Source: Hyphomicrobiales bacterium
GTDB taxonomy: Bacteria; Pseudomonadota; Alphaproteobacteria; Rhizobiales; Xanthobacteraceae
DNA length: 64,000 nt
NCBI GenBank assembly: GCA_021730985.1
Contig: JAKFYI010000016.1
Location: forward strand, 124,001-188,000
Direction: 5' to 3'
The position numbers and the translations under genes were made by a program. This document shows, piece by piece, positions 31,723 to 40,903 of this stretch; the stretch's first letter is position 1, and each line of letters starts with the position of its first letter. Under the pieces are notes generated by a model. The model worked only from the letters and a program-made list of their open reading frames with translations, did no database searches and had not been told where the DNA came from.

Positions 31723-32807
31723 GCCTCACGCTCGGCCGCTATTTCGGGACGCGCTTCCTGGTGATGCTCGCCGCCATTTTCGGCGGCGTGTTCGGCCTCG
31801 TCATGCTGGTCGACTACCTTGAGATGATGCGGCGGTTCGCTCACGTCCCGAACGCCTCGGTGCTGACGATCGCGACCGCTTCGTTCTACCGCGTGCCGCA
31901 GATCCTGGAGCGCATCCTGCCGTTCGCCGTCCTGGTCGGCGCAATGTCTTCGTTCCTGGCGCTGTCGCGCCGGCTTGAACTTGTGGTGGCGCGGGCCGCC
32001 GGCGTGTCGGCGTGGCAGTTTATCGCGCCCGCGGTGATTGCCGCTCTGGGCGTCGGCATCTTCGCGACCGCCGTGTACAATCCGGTCGCCGCGGTCCTGC
32101 ATGAGCAGTCCAAATGGATGGAAGCCGAACTGTCCGGCCACGCGCCGATGCGCCGCGGCGTGACAGGGAGCGGCATCTGGCTTCGCCAGCGCGGCGCGGA
32201 CGGCAACTCCATCATCAACGCCGCATCGAGCCGCGAGCAAGGCATCCTGCTGAACACCGTCACGGTATTCGTGTACGACCTGAACAACCGTTTCATGGAG
32301 CGCATCGAAGCAACCACCGCCAAGCTCGAACAGGGCCAGTGGCGGCTGGAGAACGCGCGCGTCTACGCGCCGGGCAACCCGCCGGTCGAGCGCGTGGCGT
32401 ATCTGCTCAGCACCAACCTGACCGCCGAGCAGGTGCAGGAAACATTCTCGACGCCGGAAACCGTGCCGTTCTGGGAGCTGCCCGAATACATTGCCCGCGC
32501 CGAGAACGCGGGGCTTTCCGCGTCGGCATTCCAACTGCAGTACCAGAAGCTGCTGTCGCGCCCGTTCCTGCTCGGCGGGATGGTGTTCCTGGCGGCTGCA
32601 TTCAGCCTGCGCTTCTTCCGCATGGGCGGCGTGCAGAAGATGGTTCTGGGCGGTGTTGGCTCGGGCTTTCTGTTCTACATCGTGACCAAGCTGGCCGACG
32701 ATCTGAGCAAGGCCGAACTGATCAATCCGCTCGTCGCCGCATGGTCGCCCGCGGCCATGACCGGCCTGGCCGGCTTCCTCGCCCTCCTCTACCTGGAGGA
32801 CGGCTAG
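31719..32807 (+). CDS. lptG: LPS export ABC transporter permease LptG
   Basis: 362 residues with the same six-segment layout as LptF and a periplasmic beta-jellyroll portion (about residues 110-260). The stretch ERILPFAVLVGAMSSFLALSRR-ELVVARAAG (split here) is the cytoplasmic coupling helix region facing LptB. The start overlaps the lptF stop, and the stop TAG directly abuts the lptD start. Confidence 0.94.
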   Translation: MSLTLGRYFGTRFLVMLAAIFGGVFGLVMLVDYLEMMRRFAHVPNASVLTIATASFYRVPQILERILPFAVLVGAMSSFLALSRRLELVVARAAGVSAWQFIAPAVIAALGVGIFATAVYNPVAAVLHEQSKWMEAELSGHAPMRRGVTGSGIWLRQRGADGNSIINAASSREQGILLNTVTVFVYDLNNRFMERIEATTAKLEQGQWRLENARVYAPGNPPVERVAYLLSTNLTAEQVQETFSTPETVPFWELPEYIARAENAGLSASAFQLQYQKLLSRPFLLGGMVFLAAAFSLRFFRMGGVQKMVLGGVGSGFLFYIVTKLADDLSKAELINPLVAAWSPAAMTGLAGFLALLYLEDG

Positions 32808-35318
32808 ATGGTGGGCGTTTCCGCCACGTCACCGTCATCCTTGTTCCGGTGCTCACGCGCCGGCGTGCTGGCCTTGCTGGCGCTCGCCGCGCTGTTCGCA
32901 GGCCACACCGACGCCGTGTGGGCGCAGACCACACCGCGGCTGCTGGCATTCCCCGACCGGCCGAAGCCGATCGTGCCGCAAGCGCGGCCGGCCAGCGACA
33001 AGGCGCCGATGCTGCTGCAGGCCACCGAGATCAATTACGACTACGTCAACAAGCGCGTTTCGGCTGTCGGCAGCGTCCAGATCTATCACACCGGCTCGAC
33101 CGTCGAAGCCGACCGCGTGATCTACGATGAAACCACCAAGCGGCTGCATGCCGAAGGCAACGTGCGCCTGACCGACGCCCAGGGACAGATCACCTACGGC
33201 GAAATAATGAATCTGAGCGACGACTTCCGCGACGGCTTCGTCGATTCACTGCGCGTCGAGACGCCCGAACAGACCAGGATCGCGGCGGCGCGCGCCGACC
33301 GCAGCAGCGGTGAGTTCACGGTGTTCCAGAGCGGCGTCTATACCGCCTGCGAGGCCTGCAAGGACAACCCGAAGAAGCCGCCGCTTTGGCAGATCAAAGC
33401 GGCGCGAATGATCCACGACTCCGGCGAGAAGATGATCTATTTCGAGAACGCGCAGCTCGAATTCTTCGGGCAGCCGATGGCCTATTTCCCTTACTTTTCG
33501 ATCCCCGACCCGACCGTGAAGCGCAAGTCCGGCTTCCTGATTCCGCTTGCGAGCTACGACTCGAAGTACGGCGTTGGCATCCAGGTCCCCTACTACTGGG
33601 CGATCGCACCGGACTACGATCTCACGTTGACGCCGCGCATCATGTCCAAGCAGGGACTGCTGGCGAAGGGCGAGTGGCGGCAGCGCCTGGAGAGCGGCTA
33701 CTACAGCATCGCGCTGTCGGGCATTTATCAGCTCGACAAGGACTACTTCCTCAACACTTTCAAGGACCCGAATTATCCGAGCTACCGCGACTTCCGCGGC
33801 AGCGTCGAGACGCGCGGCCGCTTTGCGATCAGTGACAAGTGGAACTGGGGCTGGGACGGCCTGTTGCCGACCGATCCGCTCTACTATTCCGACTATCACC
33901 TCACCAGCTATCAGCGCAGCTCGACGGAAATTCTCTCCACCTTCACGGAGGGCGTGTCTCAGCTCTTCCTAACCGGCCAGGGCAATCGCAGCTACTTCGA
34001 AGCGCGAAGCATCTATTACTACGGGTTCTCCGTCGCCGACGTGCAGAATCAGATCCCGATCATTCATCCGGTGGTGGATTACTTCCACACCTTCGACAAA
34101 CCGATCCTCGGCGGCGAAGCCGGGTTCCGGATGAACATGACCAGCCTGAGCCGCACCAACGCGGCGTTCGATCCGGTCACCACGCTGATCAATCCCGCGA
34201 CGGGACAGAGCGTTTGCGCGCCAAGCACCGCGGATCCGAGGTTCAAGAACTCGGCCAATTGCCTGCTGCGCGGCATTCCGGGCAACTACTCCCGCTTTTC
34301 GCTGGAGGCGGATTGGAGGCGCACCGTCACCGATCCGCTCGGCCAGCAGTGGACGCCGTTCGCCATGCTGCGCGGCGACGCCGCCGCGCTGTCGATCGAC
34401 AATCAGCCGGGCGTTTCCAACTACCTCGCGCCGGGCGAGCGCACCGAATTCCGCGCCATGCCGACGGTCGGCTTGGAGTACCGCTATCCCTTCATCAACG
34501 TGCAGTCCTGGGGCACCCAAACGATCACGCCGATCGCGCAGGTGATCGTGCGACCGGACGAGACCAGCATCGGCAAGTTCCCGAACGAAGACTCGCAGAG
34601 CCTGATCTTCGACGACAGCAATCTATTCAAGGTCAACAAGTTCAGCGGCTGGGACCGCATCGAGGGCGGCGGCCGCGCCAACGTCGGCCTGCAATACACC
34701 GCGCAATTCAATCGCGCGGGCTTCTTCAACGCCATGTTCGGCCAGTCGTACCAGTTGTTCGGCACCAACTCATTCGCGATCGCCGACGGGACCAACGTGA
34801 CCAACACGGGTCTCGGCACCGGTCTCGACACCAACGCGTCCGATTACGTGGCGCGCTTGTCGTACCAGCCCGACCGCACCTACACGTTCAGCACCCGCTA
34901 CCGCTTCGACCACAACACCTTCGCGCTGAACCGGTTCGAGGTCGAAGCCCGTGCCGCCTACGACCGCGTGTCGGTGGCGGTGATGTACGGCCAGTATGCT
35001 CCGCAACCGCAACTCGGCTTCCTGGATTGGCGGCAGGGCATCCTTGCCACCGCTTCGATCAAGCTCGGCGCGAACTGGGTGGCAACGACCGCGCTCAACT
35101 ACGACGTCGACGCGGCCAAGTTCGTTTCGACCCAATTCGGCCTCGGCTATATCGACGACTGCTTCATCATCGCCATGAACTACATCACCGGCTATTCCTA
35201 CACCCAGGCCCTGACCACCCCGCCCGTGCTGGATCACCGCATCATGCTGACCATCGCGCTTCGCACCGTCGGTTCGACCGGAGCGTCGCAGGGCCTTTCT
35301 TCCGCCGGACTTTGGTAG
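32808..35318 (+). CDS. lptD: LPS assembly outer-membrane protein LptD
   Basis: 836 residues. A signal peptide (residues about 1-43, LALLALAALFAGHTDAVWAQ) precedes an OstA/LptA-like jellyroll domain (about 60-200, with DYVNKRVSAVGSVQI) and a large beta-barrel. Cysteines at TACEAC (about 183-186), near NCLLRG, and in DDCFIIAM near the C-terminus may form the disulfides of the plug/barrel. E. coli has a CC pair at the last position; here there is only one Cys. GGAGG lies 8 nt before the ATG. It inserts LPS in the outer leaflet with LptE. Confidence 0.94.
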   Translation: MVGVSATSPSSLFRCSRAGVLALLALAALFAGHTDAVWAQTTPRLLAFPDRPKPIVPQARPASDKAPMLLQATEINYDYVNKRVSAVGSVQIYHTGSTVEADRVIYDETTKRLHAEGNVRLTDAQGQITYGEIMNLSDDFRDGFVDSLRVETPEQTRIAAARADRSSGEFTVFQSGVYTACEACKDNPKKPPLWQIKAARMIHDSGEKMIYFENAQLEFFGQPMAYFPYFSIPDPTVKRKSGFLIPLASYDSKYGVGIQVPYYWAIAPDYDLTLTPRIMSKQGLLAKGEWRQRLESGYYSIALSGIYQLDKDYFLNTFKDPNYPSYRDFRGSVETRGRFAISDKWNWGWDGLLPTDPLYYSDYHLTSYQRSSTEILSTFTEGVSQLFLTGQGNRSYFEARSIYYYGFSVADVQNQIPIIHPVVDYFHTFDKPILGGEAGFRMNMTSLSRTNAAFDPVTTLINPATGQSVCAPSTADPRFKNSANCLLRGIPGNYSRFSLEADWRRTVTDPLGQQWTPFAMLRGDAAALSIDNQPGVSNYLAPGERTEFRAMPTVGLEYRYPFINVQSWGTQTITPIAQVIVRPDETSIGKFPNEDSQSLIFDDSNLFKVNKFSGWDRIEGGGRANVGLQYTAQFNRAGFFNAMFGQSYQLFGTNSFAIADGTNVTNTGLGTGLDTNASDYVARLSYQPDRTYTFSTRYRFDHNTFALNRFEVEARAAYDRVSVAVMYGQYAPQPQLGFLDWRQGILATASIKLGANWVATTALNYDVDAAKFVSTQFGLGYIDDCFIIAMNYITGYSYTQALTTPPVLDHRIMLTIALRTVGSTGASQGLSSAGLW

Positions 35319-35391
35319 TCAGCCGTAAGCGTGCGGGTGCTTCACATCCAATCGCATCAAAGGGCATACTGGGGGCGCAGAGGACAACGCG

Positions 35392-36333
35392 ATGCCTGAC
35401 TTGCTCGACCTGTCCGCAACATTTCGCCGCCTGATCGTCATTGCGGCATTGGCCGCCCTAGCTGTGGCGCCGGCGCCCGCATTGGCCCAGCAGGTCGTCG
35501 CCGTCGTCAACGGCGATCCGATCACGGCGTTCGACATCGAGCAGCGCACCAAGCTGACCCAGATCACGACCCAAAAACTTCCGACGCGGCAAGAGGTGAT
35601 GAACGAACTGGTCGAGGAGAAACTGAAGCTGCAGCTTCTCAGGCGCTACCAAATCGAGGGTGTCGATGCGGAAGTGGAGAGCGCCTTCGCCAACATGGCG
35701 CGCCGCGCGCGGCTGACGCCGCAACTGCTCACCGAACAGCTTGGCAAGGCCGGCGTCATGACCGGCACGCTCAAGTCCCGCATCAAGGCCGAGATCACCT
35801 GGTCGCAGATCATCCGCGGCAAGTACCAGAGCAGCTTTCAGTTCTCCGAAAAAGACATCATGTCGAAGATCGAGGCTTCCAATCCCGACGCGAAATTGCA
35901 GATCGGCTACGATTACACCCTGCGGCCGATCCTGTTTGTGGTGCCGCGCAACTCGCCGGATTCGGCCCGCGAATTGCGGCGCAAGGAGGCCGAGGCGTTG
36001 CGCGCGCGTTTCCAGGGCTGCGAGGAAGGCATTCGCATTGCGCGGGGATTGCCCCACGTCGCGGTTCGATCGCCCACCACACGAAGTTCGGCCGATCTCT
36101 CGCAGGCGCTGCGCGAAATCCTCGAGAAGACGGAACTGGGCAAGCTGACGACGCCCGAGGTGACGATGCAGGGCATCGAAGTCTACGCGCTGTGCCGCAA
36201 GGAGCCCTCCAGCGCCGAAAACACGCCGGAGAAGCGCAAAGTCCGCGAGGAATTGGCCACCGAGCAATTCCAGGCCAACTCCAAGCGCTTCATGAAGGAA
36301 CTGCGCAGCACGGCCATGATCGAGTATCGGTAG
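35392..36333 (+). CDS. surA: SurA-type periplasmic chaperone / peptidyl-prolyl isomerase
   Basis: 313 residues. A signal peptide (about 1-32, ending PALAQ) is followed by the SurA N domain start VVAVVNGDPITAFDIEQRTKL and a single parvulin-like region (about 170-270). E. coli SurA has 428 residues and two parvulin domains, so this is the shorter alphaproteobacterial form. It helps fold barrel proteins such as LptD, encoded just upstream (73 bp). pdxA begins 6 bp after the stop. Confidence 0.85.
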   Translation: MPDLLDLSATFRRLIVIAALAALAVAPAPALAQQVVAVVNGDPITAFDIEQRTKLTQITTQKLPTRQEVMNELVEEKLKLQLLRRYQIEGVDAEVESAFANMARRARLTPQLLTEQLGKAGVMTGTLKSRIKAEITWSQIIRGKYQSSFQFSEKDIMSKIEASNPDAKLQIGYDYTLRPILFVVPRNSPDSARELRRKEAEALRARFQGCEEGIRIARGLPHVAVRSPTTRSSADLSQALREILEKTELGKLTTPEVTMQGIEVYALCRKEPSSAENTPEKRKVREELATEQFQANSKRFMKELRSTAMIEYR

Positions 36334-36339
36334 GCCTGG

Positions 36340-37377
36340 ATGTCGCGACCATTGGCTCTGACGCTGGGCGAGCCGGCAGGGATCGGACCCGACATCACAC
36401 TCGCGACGTGGCTGCGCCGCGACGACCTCAAGCTGCCGCCGTTCTACGTGATTGCCGATCCGCACGGCCTGGAGCAGCGCGCGCGCCATCTTGGCGTCAC
36501 CGTGCCGATCGCCGTGGTTGAGCCCGCGCAGGCCGCGGCGCAGTTCGGTCGCGCGCTGCCGGTGGTCGAACTCGGCCGGCCGGCCACCGCGGGCCCCGGC
36601 GTTCCCGACTCCACCAGCGGACCCGCGGCGATCGCCTCGATCGACCGCGCCATCGCCGATGTGATCGGCGGCGTGGCGTCAGCCATGGTCACAAATCCCA
36701 TTGCAAAGAGCGTGGTCTACAAAGCCGGCTTCACCGAGCCCGGCCACACCGAGTATCTCGCCAAGCGTTCGTTCGAACTGTCCGGCAACCCCGCCTGGCC
36801 GGTGATGATGCTGTGGTCGCCGGAGATCGCGGTGGTGCCCGTCACCATCCACATCCCGTTCAAGGACGTAACCGAGCGGCTCACCCGCGACCTGATCTTC
36901 GAGACCGGCCGGGTGGTCGCGCACGATCTGATCCATCGCTTCGGCATCGCGCGGCCGAGGCTTGCGGTCGCCGGCCTCAATCCACACGCCGGCGAGGACG
37001 GCACGATGGGCAAGGAGGACGCAGCGATCGTGCAGCCCGCCGTCGAGCGCCTGATCGCCGATGGCATCGACGCACGCGGCCCGCTGCCGGCCGATACCAT
37101 GTTCCATGAGGCGGCGCGCCTGACCTACGACGCCGCGCTCTGCATGTACCACGACCAGGCGCTGATCCCGATCAAGACGCTCGCTTTCGACCACGCGGTC
37201 AACGTGACGCTCGGCCTGCCGTTCGTGCGCACCTCGCCTGATCACGGCACCGCGTTCGACATCGCGGGAACCGGCAAGGCCAGCCCGTCGAGCCTCATCG
37301 CCGCACTTCGTCTTGCAGCGAAGCTCGCGCAGGCCGACGCCCGCCAGCAGCGGAGCCCCGCGGCCGCGGCACTCTAG
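36340..37377 (+). CDS. pdxA: 4-hydroxythreonine-4-phosphate dehydrogenase
   Basis: 345 residues. The start PLALTLGEPAGIGPDI is the family signature. The metal His residues lie in FTEPGHTEYLA, the substrate loop in AGLNPHAGEDG, and the last His in CMYHDQALIPIKTL. It produces 3-amino-1-hydroxyacetone phosphate for pyridoxal phosphate synthesis. pdxA between surA and rsmA is a conserved order. rsmA starts immediately after the stop. Confidence 0.96.
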   Translation: MSRPLALTLGEPAGIGPDITLATWLRRDDLKLPPFYVIADPHGLEQRARHLGVTVPIAVVEPAQAAAQFGRALPVVELGRPATAGPGVPDSTSGPAAIASIDRAIADVIGGVASAMVTNPIAKSVVYKAGFTEPGHTEYLAKRSFELSGNPAWPVMMLWSPEIAVVPVTIHIPFKDVTERLTRDLIFETGRVVAHDLIHRFGIARPRLAVAGLNPHAGEDGTMGKEDAAIVQPAVERLIADGIDARGPLPADTMFHEAARLTYDAALCMYHDQALIPIKTLAFDHAVNVTLGLPFVRTSPDHGTAFDIAGTGKASPSSLIAALRLAAKLAQADARQQRSPAAAAL

Positions 37378-38235
37378 ATGAGCGCCGCCCCCGACGGCCT
37401 GCCACCGCTGCGCGAGGTGATCGCCAAGCATTCGCTGTCGGCCAAAAAATCGCTGGGCCAGAATTTCCTGCTCGATCTCAATTTGACCGGCCGGATCGCG
37501 CGCGCCGCGGGTCCGCTCGACGGCGTCACCGTGGTCGAGGTGGGCCCGGGACCCGGCGGTCTCACCCGGGCGCTGCTGGCGCATGGCGCGCGCCGGGTGA
37601 TCGCGGTCGAACGCGACGAACGGGCGATCGCGGCGCTCGATGAGATTTCACAGCACTACCCCAACCGGCTCGACGTCATCTCCGCCGACGCCATGACGCT
37701 CGATCTCAAGCCGCACGCTGCCGCAGGTCCGGTGCGGATCGTCGCCAACCTGCCCTACAACATCGCCACGGCGTTGCTGGTGTCATGGCTCTCGACCGAA
37801 CCGTGGCCGCCGTGGTTCGACCGGCTGGTGCTGATGTTCCAGCGCGAGGTGGCCGAGCGGATCGTGGCGCCGCCCGGCAGCAAGGATTACGGCCGGCTCT
37901 CGGTGCTGGCGGGCTGGCGCACCCGGGCGAAAATCCTGTTCGACGTGCATCCGTCCGCGTTCGTGCCGCCGCCCAAGGTGACCTCGTCGGTGGTGGAGTT
38001 CGTGCCGCGCGCCGATGCGCTGGAGTGCGACCGCGCGCTGCTGGAGCGCGTGACCGCGGCGGCCTTCGGCCAGCGCCGCAAGATGCTGCGCCAGAGCCTG
38101 AAATCGCTCGACACCGACCCGTTTCCGCTGCTTGAGGCGGCCGGCATCGATCCCACCCAGCGCGCCGAGGAAATTTCGGTCGAGGGTTTTGTCGCGCTGA
38201 CCCGCGCGTTCGCCAACGCTAGAATGAAGCCATGA
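37378..38235 (+). CDS. rsmA: 16S rRNA dimethyladenosine transferase
   Basis: 285 residues. [13 protein letters not shown] (residues 20-32), SAM motif [15 protein letters not shown], and catalytic NLPYNIAT are all present. It dimethylates A1518 and A1519 in helix 45 of 16S rRNA. The ATG follows the pdxA stop with no gap, and its own end overlaps the alcohol dehydrogenase start by 4 bp, so the three genes are translationally linked. Confidence 0.97.
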   Translation: MSAAPDGLPPLREVIAKHSLSAKKSLGQNFLLDLNLTGRIARAAGPLDGVTVVEVGPGPGGLTRALLAHGARRVIAVERDERAIAALDEISQHYPNRLDVISADAMTLDLKPHAAAGPVRIVANLPYNIATALLVSWLSTEPWPPWFDRLVLMFQREVAERIVAPPGSKDYGRLSVLAGWRTRAKILFDVHPSAFVPPPKVTSSVVEFVPRADALECDRALLERVTAAAFGQRRKMLRQSLKSLDTDPFPLLEAAGIDPTQRAEEISVEGFVALTRAFANARMKP

Positions 38236-39287
38236 CCCAACTGCGCCGCCTGTCGCTGACCGCCTACGAAGCCCCGCTGTGCGAAACCATCGTCGATTGC
38301 CCGGCACCGCAGGGCAGCGAGGTGCTGGTCCGCATCGAACGCTGCGGCGTCTGCCATTCCGACCTGCACATGCAGGACGGATATTTCCTGCTGGCCGACA
38401 ACAAGCGGCTCGACGTGCGCGCCGGACGGACGCTGCCGTTCACGCTCGGCCATGAAATCGCAGGCTCGGTGGAAAGCGCAGGCCCCGAAGCCAAAGGCAT
38501 CACGCCCGGCGCCAAGGTCGCGGTTTATCCCTGGATCGGCTGCGGCACCTGCGCCGCCTGCCGCGCCGGCGAAGAGAATCTGTGCTCCACCAACCGCCAT
38601 CTCGGCGTTTCGGCCGATGGCGGCTTCGCCACGCATGTGCTGGTGCCGCATCCGCGCTATCTGATCGATTACTCGCCGCTGTCCGCGTCGTTCGCAGGCG
38701 CACTGATGTGCTCCGGCCTGACTGCGTATGCCGCACTCAAGAGACTGCGCGAGCACGCCGCGCGCGGGCCGGCTCTGCTGGTCGGCATGGGCGGTGTCGG
38801 CATGATGGGGCTGGCGATCGCGCGCGCCATATTTCCGCACGCGCCGATCGTTGCCGACATCGACCCGGGCAAGCGCGAAGCGGCGCTGAACGCGGGTGCC
38901 GCCGCGGCCTACGATCCGGCCGATCCCGACACCCGCAAGGCGTTGTACAAGGCCACCGGCGGCGTGTTCGCGGCGGTCGATTTCGTCGGCTCGGAAAAGT
39001 CGCTGGCGTTCGCAACAGGCGCGCTGGCAAAGGGCGGCAAGGCCGTCATCACCGGCCTGCTCGGTGGCAATTTCGCAACGCCCGTCGCGATGTTCCCGCT
39101 CAAGGCCATGACCATCGAGGGCACGCTGACGGGCACGCTCGCGGAAACCAGCGAAGTGATGGCGCTGGCCCGCGCCGGCAAGATCGCGCCGCCGCCGATC
39201 AGCGAGCGCCCGCTCGCCGAGGCGCAGTCCGCGCTCGACGATCTGCGGCAGGGCCGTGTGGTCGGACGGGTTGTGCTATCGGCGTAG
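38232..39287 (+). CDS. Zinc-dependent alcohol dehydrogenase (MDR family)
   Basis: 351 residues. The catalytic Zn ligands are in [10 protein letters not shown] and LGHEIAG. The four structural-Zn Cys are [15 protein letters not shown]. The nucleotide-binding motif is [10 protein letters not shown] (about 179-188), followed by an acidic residue in ADIDPGK, which favours NAD over NADP. The substrate is not known. It overlaps rsmA by 4 bp and converges with gmk (2 bp), ending the lpt-rsmA run. Confidence 0.9.
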   Translation: MTQLRRLSLTAYEAPLCETIVDCPAPQGSEVLVRIERCGVCHSDLHMQDGYFLLADNKRLDVRAGRTLPFTLGHEIAGSVESAGPEAKGITPGAKVAVYPWIGCGTCAACRAGEENLCSTNRHLGVSADGGFATHVLVPHPRYLIDYSPLSASFAGALMCSGLTAYAALKRLREHAARGPALLVGMGGVGMMGLAIARAIFPHAPIVADIDPGKREAALNAGAAAAYDPADPDTRKALYKATGGVFAAVDFVGSEKSLAFATGALAKGGKAVITGLLGGNFATPVAMFPLKAMTIEGTLTGTLAETSEVMALARAGKIAPPPISERPLAEAQSALDDLRQGRVVGRVVLSA

Positions 39288-39289
39288 TG

Positions 39290-39940
39290 CTAGATATTCT
39301 TTTGCAAGCCGCGCACGAATGCGTCGAAGCCGGGTTGTCGCTCTCGTTTGAGCCGCTCGGCGTGCAGGATGGCACGGACATCGTTGAATGCCCGATCAAG
39401 ATCGCGATTGACGACCACGTAGTCGTACTCCGCCCAATGGCTCATCTCGTCTGCCGCTTTTGCCATACGGGCGCGGATGACCTTCTTGTCGTCCTGGGCG
39501 CGGGTGTGCAGGCGGCGGGCCAATTCGCCGCTTGACGGAGGCAGAATGAAAACGCTCACCAAGTCCGCCCGCGCGTGCTTTCGAAGTTGCTTTGTGCCTT
39601 GCCAGTCAACGTCAAACAGCACATCGCGTCCGTGCTTGAGCGCTTTCTCGACTGGTTGCTTCGGAGTTCCGTAGAAATTGCCGAACACCTCGGCGTATTC
39701 CAGCAACTCACCTGCCTTTGCCATCTGATCGAATTTCTTGCGATCCACAAAGTGATAGTGCCGTCCATGGACTTCGCCGGGCCGCCGCGCCCGTGTCGTC
39801 ACCGAGATCGACAGCGCAATGTTGTGCTCTTCGGTGAGCAGCATCCGCGACAGCGTGGTCTTGCCGGCGCCGGACGGCGACGACAGCACCAGCATCATGC
39901 CGCGCCGGGCGACCGCCTTGCTCCTCGCTCTGCGCGCCAT
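39290..39940 (-). CDS. gmk: Guanylate kinase
   Basis: 216 residues from ATG 39940, 2 bp after the yicC stop; a longer frame from 40039 overlaps yicC and was rejected. The P-loop is SSPSGAGKTTL (residues 20-30), followed by ISVTTRARRPGEVHGRHYHF for GMP binding. It converts GMP to GDP and feeds GTP and ppGpp pools. It is the last gene of the fabD...gmk block. Confidence 0.96.
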   Translation of the reverse strand: MARRARSKAVARRGMMLVLSSPSGAGKTTLSRMLLTEEHNIALSISVTTRARRPGEVHGRHYHFVDRKKFDQMAKAGELLEYAEVFGNFYGTPKQPVEKALKHGRDVLFDVDWQGTKQLRKHARADLVSVFILPPSSGELARRLHTRAQDDKKVIRARMAKAADEMSHWAEYDYVVVNRDLDRAFNDVRAILHAERLKRERQPGFDAFVRGLQKNI

Positions 39941-39942
39941 CG

Positions 39943-40830
39943 TCACTCCAGGTTCTGGACCTGCTCGCGAAACTGCTCCACCACCGCCTTGAGCTCCAGG
40001 CCGATGTTGGTCAGCTCCATGTCGTTCGCTTTGGCGCACAGCGTATTCGATTCGCGGTTGAGCTCCTGCGACAGGAAATCGAGCTTGCGGCCGACCGGGC
40101 CGCCGGCTGTCAGCAGGTTGCGCGCCTGCGCGACGTGCGCGGCGAGACGGTCAAGCTCCTCGCGGATGTCGGCCTTGGTGGCGAGCAGGATCGCCTCCTG
40201 GTGCAGCCGGTCGGGATCGAACCGCTGCGAGGCTTCAAGCAAGGCCGCGACCTGCTCGGCCAGCCGCGCCTTGATCGCCTCGGACTTGCGGGCCGGCGCT
40301 GCTTCGGCACGTCCCGCGAGCGCCGCGATTTCGGACAGCCGCTCCGCCAGCACATGGCCGAGCGCCACGCCTTCGGTGTGGCGCATCTGCTCGAGCCCCT
40401 TCAGCGCCTGCGCGAAGCCCGCAGCGATCGCGCCTTCCGCGGCCTTGCGGTCTTCTTCCTTCTCCTCGGCCTCGGTCACATCCATCACGCCCTTGAGCGC
40501 CAGGATGCCGTCGAGCGTCGGCGGCATCGCGTTGGAGCGGGCGCCGAGATCCTTCAAGGTTGCCAACACCGCCGCCAGCACCGGCTCGTTAATGCGCGCC
40601 ACCGGAGCGACACCCTCGCGGCTGACCGTGAGGCTTGCGAACACCGAGCCGCGCGATAGCGCCTCGGCGGCACGCCCGCGCACCGGGCCGTCGATCGCGT
40701 CCCAGCCGGTCGGCAGCCGCAGCTTGAGATCGAGCCCCTTGGCGTTGACCGACTTGAGCTCCCAAGCCCAGGCGTAGGGGCCGCTGACGCCGTGGCTTCG
40801 CGCGAAGCCGGTCATGCTCGACAGCGCCAT
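39943..40830 (-). CDS. yicC: YicC/YloC family endoribonuclease
   Basis: 295 residues from ATG 40830. The start MALSSMTGFARS and VNAKGLDLKLRLP are the YicC N domain, and the C-terminal DUF1732 part has REELDRLAAHVAQARNLL and GRKLDFLSQELNRESNTLCAK. YicC-type proteins are RNA endonucleases affecting small RNA stability. It lies directly before gmk, the usual proteobacterial order, and 73 bp after mltG. Confidence 0.93.
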   Translation of the reverse strand: MALSSMTGFARSHGVSGPYAWAWELKSVNAKGLDLKLRLPTGWDAIDGPVRGRAAEALSRGSVFASLTVSREGVAPVARINEPVLAAVLATLKDLGARSNAMPPTLDGILALKGVMDVTEAEEKEEDRKAAEGAIAAGFAQALKGLEQMRHTEGVALGHVLAERLSEIAALAGRAEAAPARKSEAIKARLAEQVAALLEASQRFDPDRLHQEAILLATKADIREELDRLAAHVAQARNLLTAGGPVGRKLDFLSQELNRESNTLCAKANDMELTNIGLELKAVVEQFREQVQNLE

Positions 40831-40903
40831 CGTGGTTCGTTCCGTTCGTGAAATCCGCGCGAACTTAGCGCATGGCCCGGCGAAGTGAAACCGACCGAAA
40901 CGG